Assembly (NCBI GenBank): GCA_023653785.1
Contig: JAMKCH010001615.1
Coordinates: 1-64,000 of the forward strand
Reading direction: 5' to 3'
DNA: 64,000 nucleotides
Origin: Ophioderma brevispina
Lineage: Eukaryota > Echinodermata > Ophiuroidea > Amphilepidida > Ophiodermatidae
Position 1 is the first letter of the stretch. Each line of letters begins with the position of its first letter. This document shows, piece by piece, positions 10,566 through 23,752 of this stretch. The notes beneath the pieces were generated by a model. The model was not told where the DNA came from, ran no database searches, and was given only the letters and a program-made list of their open reading frames with translations. The translations under genes and the position numbers were made by a program.

Positions 10566-10890
10566 TTTAGTATATAACTCTTGGTTGACACTTTTTCAAC
10601 TTACTGTAGTACAGTGATGGATCAAGTTCATACTTGGTATGCTCATACATTAAAACAAGTGATCATATGTGGGGTAACAGATGAGGTCAAATGTCATTCA
10701 GGGTTCACTTAGGGTCATTATACTGCTCTAGTATACACATTTTGGTTGACACTTTTTCAACTTGTACTGTAGCATTTATAGTACAGTGTTGGATCAAGTT
10801 AGAATTTGGTATGCTTATTGAGAACGGGGATCTTATGTGGGGTAACAGATAAGGTCAAAGGTCATTCAGGGTCACTACTCTACAATTATT
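10566..10890 (+). repeat. Tandem duplication, about 165-bp unit
   Basis: Two units each contain GGTTGACACTTTTTCAACTT, TGGATCAAGTT, TTGGTATGCT and TATGTGGGGTAACAGAT, then GGTCATTCAGGG-like sequence. The GGGGTAACAGATGAGGTCA part recurs at about 42597-42650. Confidence 0.75.
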
Positions 10891-11120
10891 CTTTTAATTG
10901 AAGAACCCTATGTGGGACAGATGTCACTATTTCATCCTTCAAACGCGTGATGGATGATTGTGTGCTCATTTTGTGATAACAGATCACTAATCTGATATTT
11001 ATATTTTGCTTTTCTAATATTTATTCATAATCACATCCTTCTTTTGGACCAGGCTACAGTCTTGAAACTATAGCCATACATTAACATTGTTCTCACATTT
11101 CGTTAATGTGCCTTTTTCAG

Positions 11121-11216
11121 GAGACCATTGATGATGAAAGGTTACCTGCGCTGAATCTTCTCATAGCTCTCGTCATCGGATATTTTGACCAGACAGACCT
11201 GTGCAACAGAAGGTGA
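11121..11216 (+). CDS. GEMIN2: GEMIN2, last coding exon
   Basis: After a polypyrimidine tract and acceptor (TTTTTCAG, ending at 11120) the exon reads 31 codons and a TGA stop at 11214-11216: ETIDDERLPALNLLI, then ALVIGYFDQTDLCNRR. DDER-PALNLLI and YFDQ-DL are conserved at the GEMIN2 C-terminus, where the protein folds on the Sm subunits. It joins 9459 in phase 0. The 3' UTR is not delimited; an AATAAA occurs at 11880-11885, but a dispersed repeat (11480-11660) lies before it, so the polyadenylation site is uncertain. Confidence 0.93.
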   Translation, partial: ETIDDERLPALNLLIALVIGYFDQTDLCNRR

Positions 11217-11479
11217 TACAACACCAAAACAAACTTATGGACTAACACCTGGACTAACACTAAATGCACTAGCCTTCTTTGAACAACGACTTGCAGAAAA
11301 TAACAATTGTCAGGTGCAATAAGTACCAAACAGAATTTGTCTTTTGTAAGAATGATGCATGTTTGGTGTATGTTGAGGAAAGAATGAGGCCAAAGAGGAA
11401 CATACCTGAAATGTCAAGTCTGAAAACCATTCTAGCCAACACTACTCTATCAAGATGTGAAGATATTAGGATGGTGGTT

Positions 11480-11660
11480 GTTGACTACAGTGGGATTAAA
11501 AATTACTTGGACAGGAGATACGCACACCTCTTGTAAGCACAACAACCTACGCGGAGGTTCGGCGCATTATTTTTATGCGTCGAGAAACGAGGTGGCGATG
11601 TTCCTCCTGCCACGCGCAGTCGATTCTATCCAACAAACTATTAAGCAGACTGTAGAAGAG
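11480..11660 (+). repeat. Dispersed repeat, family F, copy 1
   Basis: GACTACAGTGGGATTAAAAA, ACAGGAGATA-GCACACCTC and CGATTCTATCCAACAAA recur in order at 18368-18565. It lies in the 3' flank of GEMIN2. Confidence 0.8.
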
Positions 11661-14600
11661 TCTTTGTGGATTTCCAAGTGTCAGTTTGGGGGGGGGGGGA
11701 AATAATTAATGTTCAGACCAGGAGTTTACAAACTGTGGATTGTGACCTTATTTGAGATTGTGGTCATAAATGTGATGATGAGGACATTTGGTGACCCTGT
11801 TCTGCCTTAAATGCATTCCAAATCTAATTTCTCAGACTTTCTTTAATTATATACAGCCTGTGACCCTACTTTATAATGGAATAAACTGCAAAACACTAAT
11901 ACACATCATTCCACTATAGACCCCAACAATTTTGGACACTTAGATCAGTTCATAGTTTCTATTTTTAAAATCTATGAATTGAGATGTCATCAACAAACTG
12001 TGCTCCTGAAAATATGACCTGTTTCCTCATTTCATTGTGATAGTTATTTACCTGATCCCTGTCATCTGATCGGTTAAACGTGGAGGCATAAATTACAACT
12101 AGCTTCAAGAATTGAAGAATGAACTATGCCCTTAGAAGAGCAGACATAGTTTATAAATTTTGACTGGAACACCTCTTCCCACTGTAAAGACTGCCGTACG
12201 GTCTATCCATCCATATTATGAGTGTACATATTGAAGCTGGTGTAAGAGCTGAATATGTGACTGAAGCAGACCATCATATTTTATTTAACACTCAGTGCTG
12301 TAAGTCTGGTACAAACAAGAGCAAGGGAATGGCTGAATCGCAGCATCAGTAGCCACATTTTTAGCCTGTAGATGACAAAGGGAATCATAGATGGAGCTGA
12401 TAGCGTTAATACCATGCAGCAGGTAAAATACACTGTGAAGATGTTCCAGGATTATTTGACACTGGTGACGGCCAATCTGCAGGCGTGGAAAAGCTGCCGA
12501 ATTCAGAGCTAGAAAAATTCTACTCAAGAAGTGAATGATGGCTGGTTGATTTTCATAGGCCTTGAGGATTTTGCTAATTTATTTTGAGTTTTGGACCCTG
12601 GAGAACTAACACAAATTGTTGTACTTCCAACCAATCAGATCACAAGAATCTATATATTCAGTATATCAAACAAATATCATGAATATTGACTGCTTTTTAT
12701 TTGGGGCATGGTTTAAATTATAGACCCTCGGTGATCTCGAAACCATAATATGTCCCTCGGCTTATGACTTGTCACTTATAGCAGTCAATATTTGTATACT
12801 ATATTACCTTATATGTGTGTGAATATGGGAAGGATTTGGTCGGACAACAGTAGCACTTTGGAGTAATTAAAATTTGTGGAAGAAGAGATGACCCTGATTG
12901 AATACACGGCTAGAACCGGGTCATTCATTTTTGGCACTATGGTACTATTGTTTTTAATTAAATGAACAAGTACACAATATTTCAGTGATTTAACAATCAA
13001 AAGAAAGAGAATAAAAGATAAGATTTGCTGTTTTGCGTAACCAATATTGTGACATATTGGATGGGCAGTCGATAGTTTTTGTCATAGTGAATATGTGCCA
13101 CAATCCACTCCTCAAAACAACAAACCCTGTCTTTTATTTTCTAATTGGTTTAATGATACCTGAATATATTTGGTGTAAACATTTTATTGTGCTGAAGACA
13201 GAGCTTTTACTGGGTTTGCACTTTCAGTTCTGAGAGCAGGATTGGCAAGTATCAGTGCTGTCAAAATTTGTTCTGCTTTTGCCGATGATGCTTGCTGGAA
13301 ACTTCAGTGAGCTATTCTATTTGAAATCTGCACCCCAGGGGAGTATGAATGTCAAATTGAATAGCCTATTTGGATAACTACATTTGAAAACTACAACCCT
13401 CTGTGTGGACTTTGTTTTATGCATGGGCATATATAGCTGCCAAATGGAATAGTAGCCCATAAGGTAATTCCTGTTGAAATACACACCCCTTCTGTGTAAG
13501 ATTTAAGTTGTATCTTCCACAGGGTAGTAGGGATTTTAAAATGGATACTTCTTATGGTGGTACATGAATATTACCAAACACCAATTTCTTTTCATGCCTG
13601 AACCAACTGGGGTCAACTGGACCAACTCATATTTTACTGCACTTCATGTCTTTTACAAGAATGCACTAAAATGTTTTTAAAAAGTATTAAAACAGAGAAG
13701 AAAAACAATAACTAGGAATTCCAAAGAGGAGTGCAGGACATACACAGCATCAACTTACTGATAAAAAAGCTCCTTTTGTTGGTTAAAATTTACTTACAGA
13801 AGTCCTATTTTTCATTACATTTGAGAGTTAGGGAATGGTGTGATCCTGGCCCTCTGTGGTCCACACTGCTAGCACTATAGTCAAAATCAAATTAAGTGAC
13901 TAATTTCACATCCTGCCTGTCAATCAGCATGGCTTGGGCTGTGATTGGCTGGAGTGTAGCTTTGGGCGGGGCAGATTGGCTGAAGGATCTGTTTTAAATT
14001 GGTAATCAATGCAACATTTAATTCAGTCTGTCAACTTACAGACATGATAACTGACTGAAGGTAAACTTCATGGACATGGAAACTCACTGAAGGTAAACTT
14101 TGTGCTTCCAAAAGTGATTGTTTACAGGAATTAAAGACACTATCAGTGATTTGAAAAAAATATTTGAAATTTGCAGGAATAGCTTCAAAGTGAAGGATAA
14201 GTCTATAGAATTCTCATAAGTTACCTTTTCCAACTGAAGAATTGACAGAAAAGGAAGAAAACGGCAGTTTTCCAAGATACGATTCCCCATTCAATTACGT
14301 GTTGTAGTAAGTGTCCGAACGGACAGTTATGACTTAAATTTCCGATTTTGTCCTTATTAAGTTGCTCTTGGTCTTATCATTTGCTGGGTATGTTAGGATA
14401 CCTGTACTTGTTACATACATGCAAAAATCTGATTTTTGATGATTTTTTCGATTTTCTGATTTGGCAAATCACTGATAGTGTCTTTAAATCTCAAATCATG
14501 AGATCATCCTCCCCCACACTTTTCCAGTTATAGCTCGCACCAGTTCTGCAGTATGTGCAGTTGGTCCAGGATATTAAGATTTTAAAAATGTCTATATAGT

Positions 14601-14742
14601 GCACTAACGATGTGTGTAACTTGTCTTGTTGAGAGGTACAATTGTTAGATCACAAAAATGTCTTTATGATTTTAAATTGGAAGGACAACCATTATGTACC
14701 AGAATGCTACTTTTTAATTTTTTTTAAATATTTTTATTGGAC
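11661..14742. other. Intergenic DNA, no gene recognised
   Basis: AT-rich sequence with only short open frames that resemble no protein I know. A poly-G run lies at 11689-11698. No exon with convincing splice sites was seen, and no clear repeat structure. Confidence 0.6.
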
Positions 14743-15110
14743 TTAAAGGTATGTGTTCCGATCGTCTTTGGGACCCTTCTGATTTACCCGGAAGTAGTAT
14801 TATGATATCAGATGAAATATTTTTCTCATTGTCGTCCTGAAATTTGAGCCCTCAAATCCATTTCATTGCCAAGATATAAAAAAAAACTACCGAATTTATG
14901 GTTAACCAATTGTTAACCATAAATTGATGGTTAATAACCATCATTATTAGCACAGTATTGAATAGAGCTTTGCGATGCACATTATTGCCTCTATCATCAA
15001 AACTGCAAGTTTGTTTCCCACGGTACTTGATGGGGCGTATGTGCAAGTGCCAGGCTCTTATATCAAGTACAGAGAACACAATAGACATAAATCAGAAAAA
15101 GCACCTTTAA
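14743..15110 (+). mobile_element. TTAA miniature transposon, family C, copy 2 (complete)
   Basis: It starts TTAAAGGTATGTGTTCCG and ends AAAAGCACCTTTAA, with TTAA at both edges as target duplication and AAAGGT/ACCTTT as terminal repeats. It is non-coding. TTAA targets occur in piggyBac- and Kolobok-type transposons; which one mobilised it cannot be told. Confidence 0.85.
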
Positions 15111-17232
15111 AGTGTACTAACAGGGTAATTTTTAATTTAAGTATGTTTTAAAATATGTCTTTGCCGTCTGAAAGAAATAATACCTACTGCAATATTGATT
15201 GCCTTATTAGCAGAATTAACTAATAAATGTTGCCCATGGAGGTCGCCATGTTTTTCGGCATTGGTGACGTCGCTCGGCACTGGTGACGTTGTATGACTTT
15301 GTAAGTCAATAGATAAAAACAGGTGTCTAAGGAATGTCTAGGGTACTCCTGGTCAGAAAATCGGATTATATAGTGTGTCCAGTAGAAAAACAGTAACGAT
15401 CGATTAAAAACTGGGGCGGATTCTTTAACAGAATATAGCTGAAAAGGTTGGTTATGGCATTCACTAGTCTTTCACTGGCTACTTATTTCAAGACACTATG
15501 TACTATATACCATCATGATTTCAATTTTTCTCGTGGGCCGATCAAAATGGCTGCAATCATACGGAAGATATTATAAACGTTTTACTTTGATATCAATAAT
15601 ATAGTGTCTTTTTCCTGACTGAAAGATATTAATTTGAAACAAAAATGTATTTCTAATATGTTGAAGCGCAAATTATATTAGCCTGGCATTTCGCTTTAAG
15701 TAATTGCTGTGTTGCAGCTGTTTGACCCTGTGAGCAAATTGTTTTAACTCGGAGCAAGACAATTATGACAACTCGTGTAAGTGGGACATGCAAGAGTTAT
15801 CGCCTGTGCAAAAATCCAAGAACCCATTGCAGGGATCTTGACTTAGGGCAGAGTTTCGGAGTTTATTCACCAAAATAAGATCAAACAAAGTAATACAAGA
15901 AAATGGTGGGTTGACCAAGTAAGAGCACAGCTCGTGAAGCCTTGGCCACCCTACAAGGTGTGCAAGACAAGCTACAAACATAAATGACAGGAGACTAGAA
16001 GTGCAAGACGTAGACTAGACAGGACAAGTGTGGACAGAACCTGTTGGCAGGGTAAAAGCTAATCAAATTTACATTAGAGATACATACAGATGTAATATGA
16101 AAAGGAAGTAAATACATTTTACAAATATATCAAAAGACATAACTATGTGAGAGAAATACAAGATACTAGTTGTACTGGGATAACAAATACTGTTTTTAAA
16201 GGGCAGTCATTTTTCGGTGATGATTCCCATGGGCAACCATGTAAACTGGCACAAAACACAAACGAACTTCTTTACAACATCATTAGATCATATTGAAAAG
16301 CGCGCCACTGCTTAATATAATTAACCTTGGTTGGGTCACTTGTATAGCGCTATTCCAAAGCACAGAAAGCTTGGCCTTGGGCCAAATTCTCAAATTACAT
16401 TTCATTCTCATTTTGCTCATAATAATTTCGTAGACACTTAGTGCAATTTGTGTTGCAAAAGATCAAAGTCCATATTAGCGAAAATGTCAGTGTTTTAGTT
16501 CTGACATCGTCTTGAATGCTACTGACATTGCCAATATGCACAACGCAAAACCACACTTCTTCAAAACATTTCCCATCCATGACATTGTTCCATTATACCG
16601 TTTTGCTAGTTTCGATCTTTCGTGTTTTACATTCAATTCACATGGACTATCGGAACCTCGTGTCACAGCGCATCGAATTTCCCCCGATTGTACATGCACG
16701 ACCCCATGCAGTAATTGGTTGGAATAGATCACACGACAAACATTATGCATGGGTGCAGGGTGGTGTGACATCGTAATTAGCACGACGTGCCTTGTTCTGT
16801 TGGTGGTTTGAGTATTCTTTCGAGTGTGCATCGCAGTGGAGTAGCGGTGCCCGTCGGCAAACCTAGACTCATTTATAAATATTGTTGAGTGTCCGGTAAA
16901 AGTGTGTTCGTGCAAAATGTACCATATTTTTACCTGAAGTAATAACAAGAGAATGGAATCATAACTGCTTAGCATGTGAATCTTTGAATGCCTATTCTTT
17001 TCACAAGTTTATAAGCCAGAAAAAATTCAAAAGAAATGGCCTCAAAGGGTGCCAAAAAGCCTGAAGTCAAAGTTTATTTTCACCTCCATATTAATTAAAG
17101 ATTCTGAGTTGTTAGAAAATATCCACAGTGTTGTGCATTGCAAAGTGACACCGCGAAACAAGGGCCGATGATAAAGGCCAATCACCGGCATGTGACCCCG
17201 ACAAGTAGACAGCCCTATAGGCTTGCAAGGCA
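15111..17232. other. Intergenic DNA with a truncated Chapaev-like end
   Basis: The only recognised part is 15714-15842. It begins GCAGCTGTTTGACCCTGTG and contains GGACATGCAAGAG and CATTGCAGGGATCTTG, matching one end of the elements at 26531-27519 and 45999-46402. The rest shows no exon or repeat that I can support. Confidence 0.6.
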
Positions 17233-17571
17233 TTAAAGGTGGAACGAGGGATTTTGGGGCATCCATATATTGTGTCATATGTAGTGATTTCATAGAGATA
17301 AGACCCCTGATAAATTTCTTACCTTGTATTTGGCTACAGAAATGCCTTGAAAGTGAAAACAAAATGCGATTTTGATTTGCTTAATTTCAATGTAAAACAT
17401 TCATGACTGAATTTAGTATTTGCTCTTATAGTAAATTAGAAATTTCACATTTTTTACCAAAGAAATGATTCCCAGCTTAATCATTTTGCATGGGGATATT
17501 TTTTTACATTAGTGCAAAAATCAGAATTTTTTTGGACACCTGTTATGTGAAATCTCTCATTGCACCTTTAA
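17233..17571 (+). mobile_element. TTAA miniature transposon, family D, copy 1
   Basis: TTAAAGGTGGAACGAGGGA at the left and TCTCATTGCACCTTTAA at the right form the inverted ends, with TTAA on both sides. The interior (CATATGTAGTGATTTCAT, CTTGTATTTGGCTACAGAAATG, CACCTGTTATGTGAAA) is shared with 50470-50812 and 58817-59174. Confidence 0.9.
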
Positions 17572-18367
17572 CTGGCATGGTAATGTGCTCTGTATTGCTC
17601 AAAGAGATGTGTGTAAAACTAGATTTTGAAGAAAAAAATCATGTTGATCGAAATCGTGTAAAATATGCATAGGATGTACCTATCAGTATAAAGGAATGTG
17701 GTGTTTATTTTGAAATATGTATGCAAGGTTCCCAAAAAGAGCAACAAATGAAATTTTGAGTGTGTCAATGTCCCACTGTCAATTTTTCTGATGTATTCTC
17801 CCCGGGTTTTTTATCATCGCTAAAAGATTAAATGATCAGGGATGTACACCATTGTCTGAAATTTTAAAAACCAACTTGGATATTGAAAAAGGAAATGTTG
17901 TGGGCACTCTGTGTATAGTACATGTTACTTGAGACACCATTTTGGTATTGTTGATTTTGGTGATTCAATTGCAGTATATGGTTGATTAAAATAATTTCAC
18001 ATGCAGTTTTTATGACTTTGAAAGCATTGTACTTGTCTAATATTATACCATTAGACACTATGAGTTACAAAAGGCTCATCCACCAAGGACACAGTTCAGT
18101 GGGTTGTACCTATACATGCATTGACATGAACTGACCTTGTGGGATTTGGTATCATGTATCATACCCAAAAACCAAGGGATGTATTTTCTAAAAACATTGG
18201 TGAATGAAAGCTACTGAACTGTGCCAAGGGAATTGAGATTATACTAGCTTATAGTGAGAAGCCTCTCTGAGTGATTTTCTTCAAAATGTAAACACATACT
18301 GCCCTCAATTTTTGTCAAGGTTGAATTTTTGCATTGTTTTAGAAATTTTAGTAAAGTCCCACGTAAG
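17572..18367. other. Intergenic DNA, nothing recognised
   Basis: No gene, clear repeat or splice-flanked coding segment is visible. Confidence 0.6.
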
Positions 18368-18565
18368 TGACTACAGTGGGATTAAAAAATTACTTGGGAC
18401 AGGAGATATGCACACCTCATGTAAGCGCAACAAGCTACGCGAAGGTTTGGCGCATTCTTCGGCCAACTGCGCATCGCTAAACAAGGTGCAATTTCCTCAT
18501 GGCTCATGCAGTTTACGCTCTCATGTGTTCGATTCTGTCCAACAAATTATTAATCAGACTGGAAG
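18368..18565 (+). repeat. Dispersed repeat, family F, copy 2
   Basis: Matches 11480-11660 in the same orientation, with a short insertion after TTGGCGCATT. Function unknown. Confidence 0.8.
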
Positions 18566-18711
18566 TCAGAAACAATGTATTTTTTATTTAAAAATTGGGA
18601 TACTGGCCTTTTTTTAAGTCTATGCAGATTTGGTAATGATACACTGGTTTTGGTGTAGGTTTCAGAGATTATATGATGAGGTTTATCATAACTTTACAGC
18701 TAGGGTTAGTG

Positions 18712-18851
18712 TTTTTGTACCAAAGAAATGATTCTCACTTAATCATTTTACATGGGGATATTTTTGATGGAAAGTTTTACATTAGTGCAAAAATCAGAAT
18801 TTTCACATTTTTTGGACACCTGTTGTGTGAAATCTCTCTTTGCACCTTTAA
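18712..18851 (+). mobile_element. TTAA miniature transposon, family D, right-end fragment
   Basis: From TTTTTGTACCAAAGAAATGA to TTGCACCTTTAA it matches the right 140 bp of 17233-17571. The left part is missing. Confidence 0.85.
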
Positions 18852-21724
18852 TAAATACTAATGATCATAAAGCATATAATTAATCATTTTGGTAACAAAC
18901 AAAATACAATAACCCATGAACTTTAAACTTGGCAGGGTGGTAGACCATTATGACTTTGGGTCATTTGGAGCAATTCCGTGACCGTGCAGAGCAGAGCATC
19001 ATTTCTCAGTGGATTTGTCTTCTATGAAGGTTAATGAATAAAGTAAGCAGGGGTGCCCCTCGTGAAAGTGTGGGCAGAATCCAGGAGGGGGAAAATTCAT
19101 AATACAGGGGTCAAAAATGAAAAATGCTTGGATAGCTGTAAAAAGGTAACCAAAGTGTTCGTCTTGTTACAAGAGTTGAAAAGGTATAGTTTGTACTACT
19201 TGCAGCTTATGGTTACGGAGATACCGTGTCCCCCCCCCCCCCAAAAAAAAACGCAACACTTGGTAACATAGTCATAGTTTTATATCGTCTTGAAACGTAT
19301 TTTATCACCAATAAATAAATGTGTTATCATTATCAGTTAATATGTAAATGCAGTTATTTCGTCCAGTAGAAATTACTCTGCAAGAAATTTGGGCAATTAA
19401 ATGTTGATTGCAATCAATATTGTATTTGCCATTTTGGTCTTCTTTGCCAGTCTTGTTGTTACCAGCTCCTCATTTTTGTAAAATGGGTCCTGTGCATTAC
19501 TCGGTTGTTGGGATCATATCTTAAAACTATTGACTCTATTCACTATGATTTTTTTCAGGGACGTTAGCTAACAGTGCTATCTTACATTACAACAAAGAAC
19601 AAGTAATCATGTGCTTTTGTTCAAAACTTATTGCAGATGACACCAAGTGTTGTGTTTTTTTGGGGACACACGGTATAACAAAAACCGTCAAATGTCATCA
19701 CCAAAGGTTAAATCTTAACTATTGCTCCGATTTCTTTAAATATGGGCTCAAATTGTTCATCTTTCCTCAGAGACTGCCAAACACAAAATATTTTGCACTG
19801 TTTAACATATTTTTTAAATTTCGGAGATCAATAGAGGTCAATGGGGTTGACCTTGTTTGTCATTAATCTCAATAAACAAATGCAAATGAGAGTGTCAACT
19901 ACTTCATATACTTCGAGCTGGACAGAGTATATTGCATCTTAAAGAAATAGAGATTATTTTTGCACATAAAAATAACATACCCAAAACATGTAGGGACATT
20001 AATAAGAGGCTAAAGAATCCAGGTAATGTAGGCTAATGTTAAAGTTGGCATTAACTTTAATCAACAAATGCGGCGAATACCATGAATATCATAGACTCGT
20101 ACTCATTGATATTAAAAACAACAACGGTCACGGAACTGGTCAAACAGGGGGCATGCCATGGGAATCAACTCCAGCGTGTGTGTTCTTGTAATTAAACACC
20201 ATCTGTTGTCTTCTCAATAAATGTCGATGGAGTCATTTTATTATAAAAATAATTCGGTTTACCAAGAAGGTGCTGATTTGGTCTTAATTCATTTCAAGTG
20301 AGGGCTAAAAAAAATCTTTACAACATGCAAAAATGTCCAATTTGAACAATCCTGAGGGGGCACTATTTTTCAAATGGGCCCAGGGTCTCTTTAATGAATT
20401 CTACTTGCATGTAAAGTGTATTCAAATGATTATGTAGCTTATGCATATATAATTTTGTCTTTTAAGGAAATATGTCATGATTCTGAATATTTGGAAATTT
20501 GGTAGGGATGGGAAGCTTAATTAAGTACGAGATTACATATCATAAATCAAATAAGTTGAAAATTGTCCACATTGTTGAGTATTTTGCCCTTTTAAGTTCC
20601 GCCCCAATAGCTTACTCGAAAAAAATTCGACAAATCCAACTCGCAGGCAAATGGTGAGTCAAAGTGATGACCATCCATAATTGACGTCGTTGTGACCATC
20701 ATATCGCAGTAGTGTTGCACTTTCATAATAATTAAACCACAACGAAAAGGAACAAAATATGTCATTTTCTGGAAACTTTTTTGTCTAATTTATTATTATT
20801 TCTTAATCCATCATATTACGTTGGTCAGCAATAACAATTCGAGTCAACCCGAGTGTTTTGGTCATCACTTTGACGTCACGAGCAAAATTGGGCGCTTTTG
20901 ATCAATGAAGCCTTTGTTGGCGAAAATCTGCCGTTCTTCGTATGTCAAAATAGCAAAATTAAAATGCCTCTATTTTGTTAATTTATTCGTCCAAATTGTA
21001 TATTTTTTCAGGAATTCGTGATGTATTGTACATATATTTATGAATGAGTCAAACTGAGCTTGACAAAAATCATGACATATTTACATTTACAAGGTCTTTA
21101 TTTAAGTAGGTGTGGATTAAATTCCAATTCCATTTTTCAAACGGTATGCCAAGTTCATGTAGGCATCGTTTCCTAAAACAATTACTAAAGAAATATTTTT
21201 TTAAATGTTTGATGAAATAACATACACCACAAAAGGTGCAATTGACTCCATTTAGTACTATTTGCATATCAGATAATTTCAACAAAGGCCTTTTTTCATA
21301 ATTTGTCAATCAGTAACATTTTCTGTGATATGATCAAAATTTTTTGTTCAACTGTACCCAATAGAACACTATATGTAATTTCTGTGTATTTTGGAACAGA
21401 TATTGCCCCACAGACAAAATTCTGACTCCAAATAATTTGAGACTTCATAATTTGCAATTAGGAAGCAAAAAAAATTATAGGTCTTATTCATGTAAAATTC
21501 ATTTAGGTATTAGTAACAAGGTTGATGTTGAAGGATGATTTATTAAAGGTCATTTTGTGATCCTAGCACCGTCATTTTTGTTATGGTTTTCGCGTATCCT
21601 TGAGAAAGGCTTGTTTTCCAAACTTTCAGTGATTCTGTTTATGCATTTGTGTAGGCAAAAAAAAAATCAATGTTGTGTTTCCAGTGGTAGTCAAAACCTA
21701 AATGCAAAATGCACTTACTGTTTA
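18852..21724. other. Intergenic DNA, nothing recognised
   Basis: AT-rich with a C10A9 tract at about 19230-19250. Open frames are short and unlike known proteins. No repeat family or exon can be supported. Confidence 0.6.
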
Positions 21725-22370
21725 TCCCCACCCGAACGATTTCGAACGGGGACTATTGAAATGAGCAGCGTCCGTTCGTCCGGTTGTCCGTTCGTCCGTC
21801 GTTACAAAAATGGTGAAACCCATGTTGTATAACCATTTATCTGGCGTTCAGTCAAGGGCGCAATGATGTAACCGTGGTGGACAGAAGAGGGTTGATGAAG
21901 GTTCTCGACCTGATTAGATGTGGCCGTAAAAATTATGCTAATTAAGATCTAATTGCATTAATTATGAGAATTTCCTGGCACGGCTGTTTACAAGTTTTCT
22001 GGCGTTCTGTAAGGCATATAATGATTGTAATTTCGTGGAAGGAAGTGGGCTGAAGAGTTCTTGACCTGATTAGATTTTGGGCGTATCTCGGGCAATTGAG
22101 CCTGCAAATGAGCGAATTAATATGCAAAAACTCAGCGGAATTGCGAGATTTTGAAACTGAATTGGAAACTCAACATTCCGGTGCTGCATAATAGCCTATA
22201 TGGGCCACATCTTTTTTGCCATTGAAAAGTATTTGTGATATATGCGGCTTAGGTATGCAAATGAGCTAATGAAATAGGCGTAATTGTTGTATCTCTGAAA
22301 CAGTACATCGGATAGGCAAAATCCTTCGACTACATGAGACTACTATGCTATAGGGCAGGAACGCAAGTGA
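21725..22370 (+). repeat. Body of module 1 (degenerate tandem monomers)
   Basis: It begins with GTCCGTTCGTCC repeats. Monomers of roughly 180-200 bp follow, each with a form of GAGTTCTCGACCTGATTAGA, TTGGGCGTAT, AAATGAGC and TTAATATGCAAA. The end reads CAGTACATCGGATAGGCAAA and runs into the G-rich array at 22371. The same body, ending the same way, is at 29640-31003. Confidence 0.8.
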
Positions 22371-22985
22371 GGTGTTGGGGAGGGGGGTGCGGGGTGGGTG
22401 TTGGGGAGGGGGGTAGGAGTTGGGGAGGTAGGGGGTGGGGAGGGGGTGGGGTGTTTGCTGGGGTGTTGGGGAGGGGATGGGTATGGGAGGGGTGTTGGGG
22501 GAGGGTTCTGTGGGGTGTTGCATGGTCTTGGGGAGGGGGTGGGGTGTCAGTGTTGTAGGTGTATTGGGAGGGGGATGGGATGTTGCAGGGTTGTGGCGGG
22601 GATGAGGGTATTGCGGGATGTTGGGGAGGGGAATGGGGGTTTGCAGGGTGTTGGGGGAGGGGCGGGGGTTTGCGGGGGTGTTGGGGAGGGGGTTGGGTAT
22701 TGCGGGGGTGTTGGGGAGGGGTGGAGTGTTGCATGGTGTTGGGGAGGGGTGGGAGTGTTTGAGGGGGGTGTTTGGGAGGGGGCATCGGGAGTGTGCAAGG
22801 GTGTTGTGGAGGGATGAGGGGGGTTGCGGTGTGTTGGGAGGGAATGGGGGCTTGTTGGGGAAAGGGAGGGTTGTACAGGGTATTGGGGTTGGGGTTGGGG
22901 TGTTAAGGGGGGAGGGTGTGTTGCGGGGGTTGGGATGAGGGTGCGGTGTGTTGTGGGTTAGGGTATTGGGGAGGGGGTGGAGTGA
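22371..22985 (+). repeat. G-rich minisatellite of module 1 (GTGTTGGGGAGGGG units)
   Basis: About 600 bp of degenerate units such as GTGTTGGGGAGGGGG with few C residues on this strand. The many G runs could form quadruplexes. Long open frames on both strands here (Pro/Thr-rich on -, Gly-rich on +) are by-products of composition. Confidence 0.95.
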
Positions 22986-23752
22986 TGGAAGTTGCATTTT
23001 TTATCACATGGTAGTGATCGCAACATTCGGCGGGGGACATATTTTAAGGCATCGCGTAAATACGAGTTCAGCCTTGTTTTTTAAATTTATTAATGTTTTA
23101 AAAAAAAAAAAAAAAAGAAGAAATTACTCAAATTGCTAAGGCAGTCAAAACAGTGATTATTAAAACAAAACTATCAATTTGGGTCACTTATGTCTTTTAA
23201 AAAGGGCTCTCACATTGTAATACAAAAATGCACTCTTTTGTGAGCCAAATTATGCACTTGGGGCCATTGCTGTTCCACAGGTATAGTTGACTAGACAATT
23301 TTGACACACAACGTGTAAAAACATCTCAAACAATTGAAAATTGGGGAGGACACTCATTCAAAAATCATGTTCTTTTATTGATTTATACGATCATCAGTCT
23401 CGACTCCACCTTTCACACATCAAACTGAGATTTTGGTATCATTAGAATGCCTTGTATTTTTTTTCATTCTTATGTGCAAAAATATTTTTGTTCTGACTTT
23501 TTTTAATTTTATGATGCTTACCGTCTATTAAAATATATGGTTAAAGGTGAACCAGAAAGTATCTATGGGTCATTACTTCAACACAATACACTAACATGAA
23601 ACATGTTATGTCGGATCAAATGAATTTTGGAATTAAAGTAGTTGTGGTGGCCCCTGCTATGAAACACAGGAAAAAGGATGTTTTAAGGGGGGGGGCAGAC
23701 TTACACACAACATATATTCTTGAATTCTGGGTTCTGCCTTTATTAATTTTTT
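22986..23752. other. Non-coding DNA
   Basis: An A15 run at 23101-23115 and AT-rich sequence. Nothing recognised. Confidence 0.6.

Noticed and set aside
16487..16975. 162-codon open frame on the - strand with FINESRF, recalling a Tc1/mariner transposase motif
   Set aside because: No second motif (such as PDLNPIE-like) or terminal repeats could be found, and the rest does not align with the family. Too weak to call.
22266..22997. Long Pro/Thr/His-rich open frame on the - strand (243 codons) and Gly-rich frames on the + strand
   Set aside because: They lie wholly in the G-rich minisatellite; absence of stops follows from composition. The same holds for 31383-32195.
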